Source: Bradyrhizobium sp. JYMT SZCCT0428 | GTDB taxonomy: Bacteria > Pseudomonadota > Alphaproteobacteria > Rhizobiales > Xanthobacteraceae | Direction: 5' to 3' | NCBI RefSeq assembly: GCF_018131075.1 | Contig: NZ_JAFCLS010000026.1 | Location: 57,346-121,345, forward strand | DNA: 64,000 nt | Part shown: one piece after another, positions 18,329 through 26,328 of the stretch | How the letters are laid out: each line of letters opens with the position of its first letter | Position numbering within the stretch: the stretch's first letter is position 1 | Notes under the pieces: model-generated | What the model was told of the DNA's origin: nothing | The model's input: the letters and a program-made list of their open reading frames with translations, nothing else | The model's database searches: none | Program-made: the position numbers and the translations under genes

Positions 18329-19072
18329 TCAGTGGCCGAGATACGCGTCGATGACCGCGCTGTTGGCACGGATTTCAGCGGGCGTACCGATCGCCAGCAC
18401 CTTGCCTTCCGCCATCACCACCACGCGCGAGCACAGCGACATCACGAATTCCATGTTGTGTTCGATCACGACGAAGGTGGCGCGCTTCTCGCGGTTGATC
18501 TCGGCCAGCCGCGCCTTGAGATCGCCGAGCATCGTCAGATTGACGCCGCCGGCGGGCTCGTCGAGCAGCACCAGCCGCGGTCCGCCCATGAAGGCCATGG
18601 CCGCATCGAGCAGTTTCTGCTGGCCGTAGGACAATCCGCCGGCCAGTTCACCGGCGAGATGGCCGAGCTTGAAGAACTCGATCATCTGATCGGCCGCCTT
18701 GCTGAGGCCCGCATCCGATGGACCCAGCAGCCGCGACAGCATGTTGCCCTGGTGCTCCTGGCCGGCGAGGATGAGATTTTCCCGCACCGACAGTTTTGGA
18801 AACACCTGAAGCAATTGGAAGGTGCGGCTGACGCCGAGCCGGTTCAAATCCGACGGCCGAAACCCGGTAACGACCTTGCCATCGACCTTCACCTCGCCGG
18901 CGCTCGGCTGCAACTGGCCAAGAATGCAATTGAACAAGGTCGACTTGCCGCAGCCGTTCGGGCCGATCAGGCCGAGGATTTCGCCTTCCTGCACGTCGAA
19001 GCTGACGCCATCGACCGCTTTGATGCCGCCGAAATTCTTCTTGATGTCGCTGATTTCGAGAACCGCGGTCAT
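18329..19072 (-). CDS. livG: HAAT-family ABC transporter ATP-binding protein LivG
   Basis: This 247-residue ATPase has its start ATG (19070-19072) overlapping the livM stop in an ATGA. Walker A is GPNGCGKST, signature LSYGQQKLLDAAMAF and Walker B LVLLDEPAGGVN. The C-terminal GTPAEIRANSAVIDAYLG is the LivG tail. A longer apparent frame joins this gene to an out-of-frame stretch of livM; the overlap and the LivG N-terminus VLEISDIKKNFGG show that to be an artefact. It pairs with LivF to energise import of the substrate delivered by the periplasmic binding protein. Confidence 0.93.
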   Translation of the reverse strand: MTAVLEISDIKKNFGGIKAVDGVSFDVQEGEILGLIGPNGCGKSTLFNCILGQLQPSAGEVKVDGKVVTGFRPSDLNRLGVSRTFQLLQVFPKLSVRENLILAGQEHQGNMLSRLLGPSDAGLSKAADQMIEFFKLGHLAGELAGGLSYGQQKLLDAAMAFMGGPRLVLLDEPAGGVNLTMLGDLKARLAEINREKRATFVVIEHNMEFVMSLCSRVVVMAEGKVLAIGTPAEIRANSAVIDAYLGH

Positions 19073-20067
19073 GGAGCCGGCTCCAGTCCTGATTTCGCGA
19101 CCGCGCGCAGCGCGGAGGCGGCCTTGGTGCGGCGCTCGGTCAGATAGCGATCGAGGATGCCCAGAATGCCGCTCGGCGAATAGATCAGCAGCAGGATCAC
19201 GGCGACAGCATAGAGCATCAGGTAATAGCCCTGGGTGAAGCGCAGCCATTCCGGCAGCAGCACCGCGATCATCGCGCCCAGGAACGGGCCGAAGAAGAAC
19301 CCCGAACCGCCAACGATCACCATCATCAAGAGATCGAGCGAAAGGGAGAGGTTGAACGGCACCGGATCGATATACTGCGTCAGCGGCGCATACAATGTAC
19401 CGGCGACGCCGCCGAGCGCCGAGCCGATCGCAAACGCCATCAAGGTGTAGCGCCTTGTATCGATGCCGAGCGAGAGCGCCCGCACCGGGTTTTCGCGCAG
19501 GGCCACGAAGGCGCGGCCCCAGGGCGAGCGGATCAGCCACCAGGTCGCGAACGACACCAGCGCCAGCGAACCGAGACAGACATAATAGAAGGGCAGCGGC
19601 CGATTGGTCGGATATCCCAGAATCGTCGGGCGCGGAATGTTGCTGATGCCGTAGATGCCGTTGGTCAGCCAGCTCTCGTTGCGGAACACCAGGAAGGCGA
19701 GCGTGGAAAATGCCAGCGTCACGAAGGCAAGATAATGATGCTGCACCCGCAGCGCCGGATAACCGAGGATCCAGCCGATCGCAAAGCACAGGACGATGGC
19801 AACGCCGAGCCCCGCGATCAGCGGCATCCCGTTCGCCGTCATGATCGCTGCGGAATAGGCGCCGATGCCGACGAAGGCGCCCTGCGCCAGCGACACCTGG
19901 CCAGCATAGCCCAGCGTCAGGTTGAGCCCCATCGCGGCGATGGTCATGACAGCCCATTGGCTCAGGATGAACAGGCCGTAGCGATTGAGGTACATCGGCG
20001 CGATGATCAGGGCCGCGATCACGACCACACCGAGCGCGATGCGCCAATATCGATTGAACATGCTCAT
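19069..20067 (-). CDS. livM: HAAT-family ABC transporter permease LivM
   Basis: This 332-residue inner-membrane protein has about 9-10 helices and the LivM hallmarks GLNLTLGYAGQVSLAQGAF and RENPVRALSLGID, the second being the cytoplasmic coupling loop. It starts at ATG 20067, which overlaps the livH stop (ATGA). A second Met two codons later is an alternative start. The C-terminal tail (LTERRTKAASALRAVAK) is hydrophilic. It forms the translocation pore together with LivH. Confidence 0.93.
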   Translation of the reverse strand: MSMFNRYWRIALGVVVIAALIIAPMYLNRYGLFILSQWAVMTIAAMGLNLTLGYAGQVSLAQGAFVGIGAYSAAIMTANGMPLIAGLGVAIVLCFAIGWILGYPALRVQHHYLAFVTLAFSTLAFLVFRNESWLTNGIYGISNIPRPTILGYPTNRPLPFYYVCLGSLALVSFATWWLIRSPWGRAFVALRENPVRALSLGIDTRRYTLMAFAIGSALGGVAGTLYAPLTQYIDPVPFNLSLSLDLLMMVIVGGSGFFFGPFLGAMIAVLLPEWLRFTQGYYLMLYAVAVILLLIYSPSGILGILDRYLTERRTKAASALRAVAKSGLEPAP

Positions 20068-20930
20068 ACCGTACGCTCCTCAGCGCGGCCAAGCAGTCCC
20101 TGCGGACGAAGCAGGATGATGAGGATCAGGAGCACCATCGGCACGGCCGCGCGATATTGCGTCGAGACATAGGCCGCCGCGAGATTGTCGACGACGCCGA
20201 TCAGCAAGCCGCCGGCGATCGCGCCGCGCACCTGGTTGAACCCGCCGACGATCGCGGCAATAAACGCCGCCTGGCCCAGCACTTCGCCGCTGGAAAACTT
20301 GGCGAGATAGATCGGCGTGATCAGCAGCGACGCCAGCGCGACCAGAAAAGCGTTGATCAGGAACGTCATCAGGATCATCCGCTCGACGGGAATGCCGATG
20401 ATGCGCGCGACGGTCGGATTTTGTGCGGTGGCCTGCATCTGATGGCCAATGGACGTGCGGTTCAACAGCATGGTCAATCCGACCACTGCGGCGATGGCGA
20501 GCGCGAGTACGCCAACGCTTTGCAACGCGACCTGACGGCCGAGGATCGAGATATCACCAGCCGGCACGATGGAGGGAAACGGCGAGGCTTCGGCGCTGAA
20601 AAACTGTTTCACGGCTTCCTTGATGCCGATCGCCAGCGCCATGGTCGCGATCGCCAGCGGCAACACGCCGTGGCGCAGCATCGGGTCGACCAGCAGCATC
20701 TTGAAGCCGAGGCCGAGCAGCAGCAGCGACAGCAGCATGCCGATGACGATCGCGAGCCAGAACGGCGCGCCGACGTGCATCGCCGCCAGCATCAGGAACG
20801 CCGGCAGCATGACGAATTCGCCCTGCGCGAAGTTGATGGTCTGCGACGTCTGCCACAGCAGCGTGAAGCCGACCGCGACGATGGCATAGATCGCGCCCGT
20901 CGCCAGTCCCGCTATCAGAAGATCTAGCAA
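20064..20930 (-). CDS. livH: HAAT-family ABC transporter permease LivH
   Basis: This 288-residue membrane protein has eight or so helices and LivH motifs GLATGAIYAIVAVGFTLLW and INFAQGEFVMLPAF near the N-terminus. The only start that fits the family N-terminus is TTG 20930; an ATG just upstream is out of frame. A weak AAGG lies about ten bases before. The non-AUG start may keep translation low. The binding-protein gene ends 184 bases upstream on the same strand, with a repeat-like stretch between, so the set could be one transcript with reduced read-through. Confidence 0.9.
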   Translation of the reverse strand: MLDLLIAGLATGAIYAIVAVGFTLLWQTSQTINFAQGEFVMLPAFLMLAAMHVGAPFWLAIVIGMLLSLLLLGLGFKMLLVDPMLRHGVLPLAIATMALAIGIKEAVKQFFSAEASPFPSIVPAGDISILGRQVALQSVGVLALAIAAVVGLTMLLNRTSIGHQMQATAQNPTVARIIGIPVERMILMTFLINAFLVALASLLITPIYLAKFSSGEVLGQAAFIAAIVGGFNQVRGAIAGGLLIGVVDNLAAAYVSTQYRAAVPMVLLILIILLRPQGLLGRAEERTV

Positions 20931-21026
20931 TTGGACATGCCTTTACCCTGACCTTTACACCGACCTCGTCCGCAGGAGCGCGCTCTTGCGCGCACCTCTA
21001 AGGATGGCCGCGATACCACCTTGCTA

Positions 21027-21106
21027 TCCATCCTTCGAGACGCTTGCGGAGTTTATCGTCGGGCCGCGCTTCGCGCGGAGCCGGTGGCAAGCGCCTCGGG
21101 ATGAAG
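21027..21106. repeat. Imperfect inverted repeat between binding protein and livH
   Basis: CATCCTTCGAGACGC at the left roughly pairs with GCGCCTCGGGATG at the right, with an inner GCCGCGCTTCGCGCGG hairpin. It lies in the 184-base gap after the binding-protein stop. It could trim read-through so that the binding protein is made in excess over the membrane subunits. Confidence 0.5.
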
Positions 21107-21114
21107 TCCGTACC

Positions 21115-22254
21115 TCAGTTGAGCTTCGGCAGCACCTGCTTGATGATCTGCTTGCCATCGACGATCTCGACCAGGAAACCCTGGCGATCGATGTCGCCGT
21201 TCTTGTCGAAGGTCGCATCCATCAGGATGCCGGGCTCGCTGGCCGCCTTGATGGTGAGGCCATGGAGATTGTCGGCAAATGCTTTGGAATCGACCTTGCC
21301 CATTTTCTCGGTGGTGGCCTTGATCATGTAGATCGCCAGATAGCCCTTGAGACCATTATGGTCAGGCACATAATTGTACTTCTTGGAAAATTTTTCCCGG
21401 AACGCCTTGATCAGATCGACCGGGGCATCGGTGGTGAGGCCGACATGGCCGCGCGCGCCGTTCGCAGCATCCCCCGCCAGTTCGACCACCTTCTGGCCGA
21501 CCAGCGTGGTTTCGCCGATCAGGGGCACGGTGACGCCCTGGCGCTTCAGCTCTTTCAGGATACGGGCGCTTTCCTCTTCGTTCAGATAGATGAAGACCGC
21601 ATCGGGCGCCGCCGCCTTGATCTTGCTGACGTCGGCAGCGAAGTCGGCCTGACCTGCTTCGGTGGAGAGGTCGGCGGCAACCTTGATGCCGAGCTTGGCG
21701 AATTCCTTGGTGATGACGTCGCGGCCGCCGCGGCCGAAATCATTGTTCACCCAGACAATCGCAACCGATTTCGCCTTCACCTCGTCATTGATGTACTTGG
21801 CGACCTTCGGCATCGAGGATTGCTGACCGAACGAGGTGCGGAACAGGAATTTGTTACCGCCCTGCGTCAGTTCGGCGGCCTCACCACCCATGATCTGGGC
21901 GATGCCGGCTTCGGCCGCGAGCGGCGCCGTGACCTTGACCGATCCGGAATAGCCGGGACCGAGCAGGACATAGGGCTCGCCGTCGAGCGCCTTCTGGACC
22001 TGGGCGCGCGCCACGCCGGGGTTGGATTGCGAATCGGCGTGGGTGACTTCCAGCTTGCGGCCGAGCACGCCGCCCTTGGCGTTGACTTCCTCGATCGCAA
22101 GATCGATGCCGTTCTTCCAGTTGGTGCCGACCGTGGCGCCGCCACCGGAGAGTTCGGCCACATTAGCTAGCTTGATGGGAGCGCCGGATTGCGCCAACGC
22201 CGCGGCCGCCGTCATGGTTGCGAGCAGGATACCTGCCAAAATTCCTGATTTCAT
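21115..22254 (-). CDS. HAAT-family ABC transporter periplasmic substrate-binding protein
   Basis: This 379-residue protein starts at ATG 22254, preferred over the ATG two codons upstream because AGGGG then sits at normal spacing. The signal peptide is about 1-22 (LLATMTAAAALA). The mature part is a type I periplasmic-binding fold: ELSGGGATVGTNWKNGIDLA near the start, LGPGYSGSVKVTAPLA, and VWVNNDFGRGGRDVI. It is the cognate receptor of the downstream LivHMGF. Its ligand cannot be read, but genes on both sides belong to aromatic or hydroaromatic metabolism, which favours a plant-derived aromatic acid over an amino acid. Confidence 0.9.
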   Translation of the reverse strand: MKSGILAGILLATMTAAAALAQSGAPIKLANVAELSGGGATVGTNWKNGIDLAIEEVNAKGGVLGRKLEVTHADSQSNPGVARAQVQKALDGEPYVLLGPGYSGSVKVTAPLAAEAGIAQIMGGEAAELTQGGNKFLFRTSFGQQSSMPKVAKYINDEVKAKSVAIVWVNNDFGRGGRDVITKEFAKLGIKVAADLSTEAGQADFAADVSKIKAAAPDAVFIYLNEEESARILKELKRQGVTVPLIGETTLVGQKVVELAGDAANGARGHVGLTTDAPVDLIKAFREKFSKKYNYVPDHNGLKGYLAIYMIKATTEKMGKVDSKAFADNLHGLTIKAASEPGILMDATFDKNGDIDRQGFLVEIVDGKQIIKQVLPKLN

Positions 22255-22310
22255 TTCCATCCCCTGTTGTCGTGATCTTTTGATCTTGTCGACGCGAGCC
22301 TTGTGACCGG

Positions 22311-23219
22311 CTACGCGTCCGATATCGCAGAGTAGCGCCTTGCCATCACGGCGTCGAATGCATTCCCCATTTCGACAATGGACGGCTTCATTGCCGTAAA
22401 TAATTCGAAGGCGTCCGCGGCCTGATGGATCGCGAGATCGCGCCCGGTCATGATTTCGGCGCCCCTGGCTTTGGCGGCCGTCAGCAGCGGCGTCCAGAGC
22501 GGCGAATAGACCGCGTCAGCCACCCAGATGTCGCGACGCAGTAGCGCCTCCGGCACCGGCGTACCACGATCCGGCAGCATGCCGATCGGCGTTCCGTTGA
22601 CCACGCCCACGGCACCGCGCAGCGCGTCTTCCACCGTTTGTGCAATCCGCACCGGTTGGCGACCACGCAACTGCGCCGCAATCTGTTCGGCCTTGGCGCG
22701 GTCGGTATCGAAGATGCTGAGTTCGGCGACACTGAGCGCCGCGAACGCGTGGGCAATCGCCTTGCCGACGCCGCCGGCGCCGATCAGGGCAACGGGGCCA
22801 TGACCGGATGCCTTCACCAGATTGCTAATCGCCCGTTCAAACCCCGTGGCATCGGTATTGTATCCGACCAGCCGGCTGCCGCTGACGACAACCGTATTGA
22901 CCGCGCCGATCGCGCGCGCGGCCGGCGACAGATCATCGAGCAGCGGGATCACCGCTTCCTTGTAGGGAAACGTGACGTTGACCCCGGCAAAGCCGATGCG
23001 CTTGATGCTGTCGAGCAACGTGCGCAGTTCAGCCGAACTCTGGCCCGCGACCTCGATCAGCTGATAATGACAGCGGATACCCAGGGCAGCGGCCGCCTCC
23101 TCGTGCATCGCCGGCGACGCCGAATGCGCAATCGGGGCCCCGATCAGGCCGGTGAGAAACTTTTGACTGATCGAGGGCGGGCGTTTGGACACGTCGCTAG
23201 GGTCTCGCAGTATCAGCAT
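22311..23219 (-). CDS. AroE-family quinate/shikimate dehydrogenase, likely NAD-dependent and catabolic
   Basis: Taken from ATG 23219 this is a 302-residue protein. Substrate-site residues of the family are present: the Ser pair in AHSASPAMHE, catalytic Lys87 in NVTFPYKE, Asn108 in GAVNTV, Asp123 in NTDATGF and a Gln in LAIHQAADAF. The nucleotide loop is GAGGVGKA (148-155). The next strand ends IFDTDRAKAE, so acidic residues (Asp171, Asp173) stand where biosynthetic AroE has the NRT motif that holds the NADP phosphate. That fits NAD use, as in catabolic quinate/shikimate dehydrogenases. It lies 95 bases after the LysR gene on the same strand, among candidate 3-dehydroshikimate-dehydratase and pca genes. 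The start is not supported by a clear ribosome site. Confidence 0.85.
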   Translation of the reverse strand: MLILRDPSDVSKRPPSISQKFLTGLIGAPIAHSASPAMHEEAAAALGIRCHYQLIEVAGQSSAELRTLLDSIKRIGFAGVNVTFPYKEAVIPLLDDLSPAARAIGAVNTVVVSGSRLVGYNTDATGFERAISNLVKASGHGPVALIGAGGVGKAIAHAFAALSVAELSIFDTDRAKAEQIAAQLRGRQPVRIAQTVEDALRGAVGVVNGTPIGMLPDRGTPVPEALLRRDIWVADAVYSPLWTPLLTAAKARGAEIMTGRDLAIHQAADAFELFTAMKPSIVEMGNAFDAVMARRYSAISDA

Positions 23220-23314
23220 GGGATTGCGCGGCTTAGAGCACCAAAACCGCGCAAACGATACCGCCTTCGCCAGATAACACAATTACCCATTTATTCCACA
23301 AACATAACTTGATG

Positions 23315-24253
23315 TTATTTTTTTCGGCCACGCGATGCCGCCACCGCCGGACTTTTCCGGCTCGGCTCCAGCGCCCGCATTTCCGACCGCAGGCATTCGA
23401 TGAAATGCTCGACATGCAGCGAGAGCGAGGCGCCTCTTTTCACCGCGATATACGTGTCGAACCTTGTGGGCTCCACGATCCGAAGCATCTCGATGCCGGG
23501 ATAGCCGCCATGCGCCACGGTGAACTGATCGATGACAGCAATCCCGAGCCCCGCCTTGACCAGCGCGCAGACCGTGGTGCCGAACCGCGCCCGGATCGTG
23601 ATGTCGTAGGAGAGTTTATTGCGCGCGAAGATCTCGGCCATGATGCGCCCGTAGGGATCGTTGGGGTCGATGCCGATCAGGGGATAGCGGATGATCTCCG
23701 CGGCGGTGACCTGTTTTCGTTCCGCGAGTTCATGCCCCTGCGGCACGATGCAGAACAATTCGCCTGACGCCAGCGGCATGAAATCGAGGCCGGGATGGTC
23801 GAGCCGATAGCTCATGGCGACGCAATCGCCCTTGCCGAGCAACAGATAGTCGATCGCCTCCTCGATCTTGAGGATGTTGATATCGATGTGCAGATCGGGA
23901 TAGCGCCGACGGATGCGCTCGATCGCGCGCGGCACCATGATCTGGGAAATGCTCGGCACCGAGCCGATGCGCAGTTCCGACAGCGTGCCGCGCCCGATCT
24001 TTGAAATGATTTCGGTGAGATCGTCGACCTTCTTGTAGACGCCGTTGATCTGCTCGAAAATGTTATGCGCTTCGGAGGTCGGGAAGTAGCGCCCGTTCTG
24101 GCGCTGGAAGAAGCGGATGCCGAGCGAGCGCTCGGTATATTTCACCAGCCGGCTGATGCCCGGCGCCGATACGTTGAGCAGTTTTGCCGCCCCGCCGATC
24201 GTGCCCGTGATCATCACGGCCCTGATAACTTCGACCTGGCGCAGCGTCATCAT
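23315..24253 (-). CDS. LysR-family transcriptional regulator
   Basis: With start ATG 24253 this is a 312-residue protein; the next Met (24250) is equally possible and a longer in-frame start (TTG 24322) exists, none with a strong ribosome site. The N-terminal helix-turn-helix is MTLRQVEVIRAVMITGTIGG with SAPGISRLVKYTERSLGIRF. The effector domain (about 90-295) has LRIGSVPSISQIMVP and IGIDPNDPYGRIMAE. The C-terminus is basic (PSRKSPAVAASRGRKK). It sits between the TIM-barrel gene and the AroE-like gene, all on one strand. LysR regulators QsuR and QuiR control quinate/shikimate genes in other bacteria, so the same job is proposed, by context. Confidence 0.9.
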   Translation of the reverse strand: MMTLRQVEVIRAVMITGTIGGAAKLLNVSAPGISRLVKYTERSLGIRFFQRQNGRYFPTSEAHNIFEQINGVYKKVDDLTEIISKIGRGTLSELRIGSVPSISQIMVPRAIERIRRRYPDLHIDINILKIEEAIDYLLLGKGDCVAMSYRLDHPGLDFMPLASGELFCIVPQGHELAERKQVTAAEIIRYPLIGIDPNDPYGRIMAEIFARNKLSYDITIRARFGTTVCALVKAGLGIAVIDQFTVAHGGYPGIEMLRIVEPTRFDTYIAVKRGASLSLHVEHFIECLRSEMRALEPSRKSPAVAASRGRKK

Positions 24254-24341
24254 GTGCAGCAACTTTCGAAGGTGAACCTGAGAGATACTCCCATGTTCGA
24301 TCGGCGCAAATGACCTTATCAACGCCGTCTCAGGGTCGTTC

Positions 24342-25151
24342 TCAGAGTTTGGCCGCCGCGATCACGGTCTTGGCAGCATCCAGCGCGCGCTGGGCGCGGT
24401 CCTTATGGCCCATGGTCTTGGCAAGCTCGGCGGTCGGGACTTCGAGGCTGATGGTGATATCCGCCGGCATGGCGCGCGCCAGCGAGACGAGGTCGATGCC
24501 GCCCTCGCCGGGAAACATCCGCTCATGGCGGGCGGCATGGATCAACTCGTCGTTTGTGGCAGGCCGCTCGGCCGGGCCGTCGCATAACTGCCAGTAGTGC
24601 AGCCGGTGGACGGGCACGCGCGCAAGGTCGGCGGTTGAACTCCTCGACCGGTCGAAATGCAGGGCATCGACCAGGATACCGGCATTGGCCTGCCCCATCG
24701 GCGCGACAATGCTGTTGGCTGTCGCCAGATCCGGGACGGAGGTCCAGGGCATGAATTCGAGATCGGCCGTCAGCCCGTATGGGGCGGCGGCCTCGCAAAA
24801 CTTCGCAAAGCTATCCCTGAACCGGGCGAGATCAGGATGGTAGCCCGCCACCAGGATGTGCCTGGCGCCGAGCCGCGCACCGGTCTCGAAGAACGCGGAG
24901 AAGCCGGCAATCTCGGTTTCGGGCCGGAGCGCGACCACTTCGAGGTCGGCTACTTTGACGCCGGTCGCGTCCAGCCGGGCCAGCGTTTCCTTCAGGCTCG
25001 CTTTGTCATCCAGCGGATAGGCGATGCCGCCGGGCATCGCGGGCAGCAGGCGAATCCCGACGGCGTCATAGCCGCAGGCTGCGGCCATTTCGATCAACGC
25101 GGGAGGCGCCAGATCGAGGACGGTCAGCGCGGCGAGCGAGAACGACGGCAT
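24342..25151 (-). CDS. Xylose-isomerase-like TIM barrel, candidate 3-dehydroshikimate dehydratase
   Basis: This 269-residue protein starts at ATG 25151, whose A is followed by TG inside a TAATG overlap with the stop of the preceding gene. A metal site typical of the fold can be placed: Glu132 (LEFMPW), Asp162 (VDALHFD), Gln188 (YWQLCDG) and Glu237 (SLEVP). The Glu-Asp-Gln-Glu set plus RMFPGEGGID (about 211-220) resembles QuiC-type 3-dehydroshikimate dehydratases, which turn 3-dehydroshikimate into protocatechuate. Sugar epimerases share the fold, so this rests partly on context: an AroE-like dehydrogenase, an AroQ-like protein and pcaGH lie nearby. It is the last gene of the TRAP-led operon and lies 88 bases before the LysR start. 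Confidence 0.7.
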   Translation of the reverse strand: MPSFSLAALTVLDLAPPALIEMAAACGYDAVGIRLLPAMPGGIAYPLDDKASLKETLARLDATGVKVADLEVVALRPETEIAGFSAFFETGARLGARHILVAGYHPDLARFRDSFAKFCEAAAPYGLTADLEFMPWTSVPDLATANSIVAPMGQANAGILVDALHFDRSRSSTADLARVPVHRLHYWQLCDGPAERPATNDELIHAARHERMFPGEGGIDLVSLARAMPADITISLEVPTAELAKTMGHKDRAQRALDAAKTVIAAAKL

Positions 25152-25804
25152 TATTCAAAGTCAGCGATACGGGCGTCGAGTGCGAACATGCCTTGGTAGA
25201 CCTCCGGCTCGCCGGCGCCACCAAGATCCGGCGCCATTTTAGTTGCTCGACGCAATGCGCCACCAAGCGCCGTCTCGTCAAGCGCCTCGATGATCAGCAG
25301 GCCCGCAAAAATCCCTTCATCCTTCCGCATGCCCTTCTCGACCGTCGGCACCGAGGTGCGCGCCAGATCGGTCGTGCCGATCTGTACCGCGGCAATGCCG
25401 TCGAGCGCGACGAGGGCGTCGGCGAATGCTTGCGGTTTTTCCGGCAGACGTTCGACGCGCAGCGCGGCGATGGTCGATCCCTCGCCCCGCCCTGCCCGCG
25501 CGGTCATGACGCCGCCGCCGCGAATGAAATTGCCGAGCCGGGGCATGGTGCGCTGCGACCACGGCGTCGGGGCGTTGAGCCGCGCCAGATACGCGGGCCC
25601 GTCGAGCACCTCGGGGGCTTCCAGTTCGTAGAGAATGAAGAACCTGGCAATGTCAGTCCGCGTGGCGCGGAACACGCGAACGCCCAAAAAGCCCTTGGTG
25701 GTCACCCGCTCGGTGGTGTGCTCGCGCGTCAACCAGTGCCGGTAATCGGTGAGATGATCGGGCTCGACGTCGCTCCAGATCGCCAGAAAGCCTGCGCCGC
25801 GCAT
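25151..25804 (-). CDS. Protein of unknown function, two probable ferredoxin-like (dimeric alpha/beta barrel) halves
   Basis: This 217-residue protein starts at ATG 25804 after AAGGGGAG and is tightly packed between the AroQ-like gene (4 bases) and the TIM barrel (1-base overlap). I do not recognise a named family. The N-terminal half (FLAIWSDVEPDHLTDYRHWL, REHTTERV, GFLGVRVFRA, FFILYELEAPEVL) reads like a beta-alpha-beta ferredoxin-like unit of the EthD / dimeric alpha-beta barrel kind. The C-terminal half (IAALRVERLPEKPQAF, AVQIGTTDLA, GLLIIEALDE) looks like a second such unit. The conserved-looking His, Arg and Tyr residues (TDYRHWLTREH) could form an active site. There is no signal peptide. 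Translational coupling implies it works with the flanking enzymes on the substrate of the TRAP carrier. Confidence 0.85.
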   Translation of the reverse strand: MRGAGFLAIWSDVEPDHLTDYRHWLTREHTTERVTTKGFLGVRVFRATRTDIARFFILYELEAPEVLDGPAYLARLNAPTPWSQRTMPRLGNFIRGGGVMTARAGRGEGSTIAALRVERLPEKPQAFADALVALDGIAAVQIGTTDLARTSVPTVEKGMRKDEGIFAGLLIIEALDETALGGALRRATKMAPDLGGAGEPEVYQGMFALDARIADFE

Positions 25805-25808
25805 TCCT

Positions 25809-26294
25809 TTATCTCCCCTTCAAGCCGTGCAGCGATGCCGGAACGGCATCCGGCAACTTCCCGAGCTTTTGAACCGCAGCCAGCATTGCTGCGATATAGC
25901 CATAAGGGCCGAGACCGCAGATGACAGAGGTGGAAGCAGTCGACGTGATCGAATGCCGGTGCAGCTCGTCCCGCGCATGAATGTTGGAGATGTGGACCTC
26001 AATCTTCGGGCCTTCGAATATTTTCAGCGCGTCGATCAGCGCGATCGAGGTGAACGAATAGGCCGCCGGGTTCATGATGATCGCATCATAATTGCCGTGC
26101 GCCGACTGGATCCAGTTCACCAGTTCACCTTCGAGATTGGACTGGTGAAACGAGATCGTGACCCCGAGATAGTCAGCCACTTCCTGGCAGCTCGCTTCAA
26201 TCTCCTTCAGCGTCGTCGGGCCGTAAATATGAGGCTCCCGAATGCCCAGGAAATTCAGGTTGGGTCCGTTCAGGATCATGATCTTGGTGGCCAT
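25809..26294 (-). CDS. Type II 3-dehydroquinase (AroQ) homologue with altered substrate site
   Basis: This 161-residue protein starts at ATG 26294 after GGGGGAGA. Its numbering runs in register with canonical type II dehydroquinases. Asn12, Arg19, Tyr24 (IREPHIYG), Asn75 (IIMNPAAY), Asp88, Glu99, His101 (EVHISNIHA) and Arg108 are kept, so the fold and the Tyr/Arg catalytic loop are intact. Two substrate contacts differ: position 81 is Phe instead of His (AYSFTSIAL) and position 112 is His instead of Arg (DELHRHS). It may be a catabolic dehydroquinase with a modified pocket, or an enzyme acting on another hydroaromatic acid. It is 34 bases after dctM and 4 before the unknown gene, within one operon. 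Confidence 0.85.
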   Translation of the reverse strand: MATKIMILNGPNLNFLGIREPHIYGPTTLKEIEASCQEVADYLGVTISFHQSNLEGELVNWIQSAHGNYDAIIMNPAAYSFTSIALIDALKIFEGPKIEVHISNIHARDELHRHSITSTASTSVICGLGPYGYIAAMLAAVQKLGKLPDAVPASLHGLKGR

Positions 26295-26328
26295 TGAGTC
26301 TCCCCCTTCTACGCTTGATATGCCGCTG

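Noticed and set aside
18329..20092. An apparent 587-residue protein joining an unknown N-terminus to LivG
   Set aside because: The N-terminal half is an out-of-frame reading of livM. LivG has its own start in an ATGA overlap with the livM stop.
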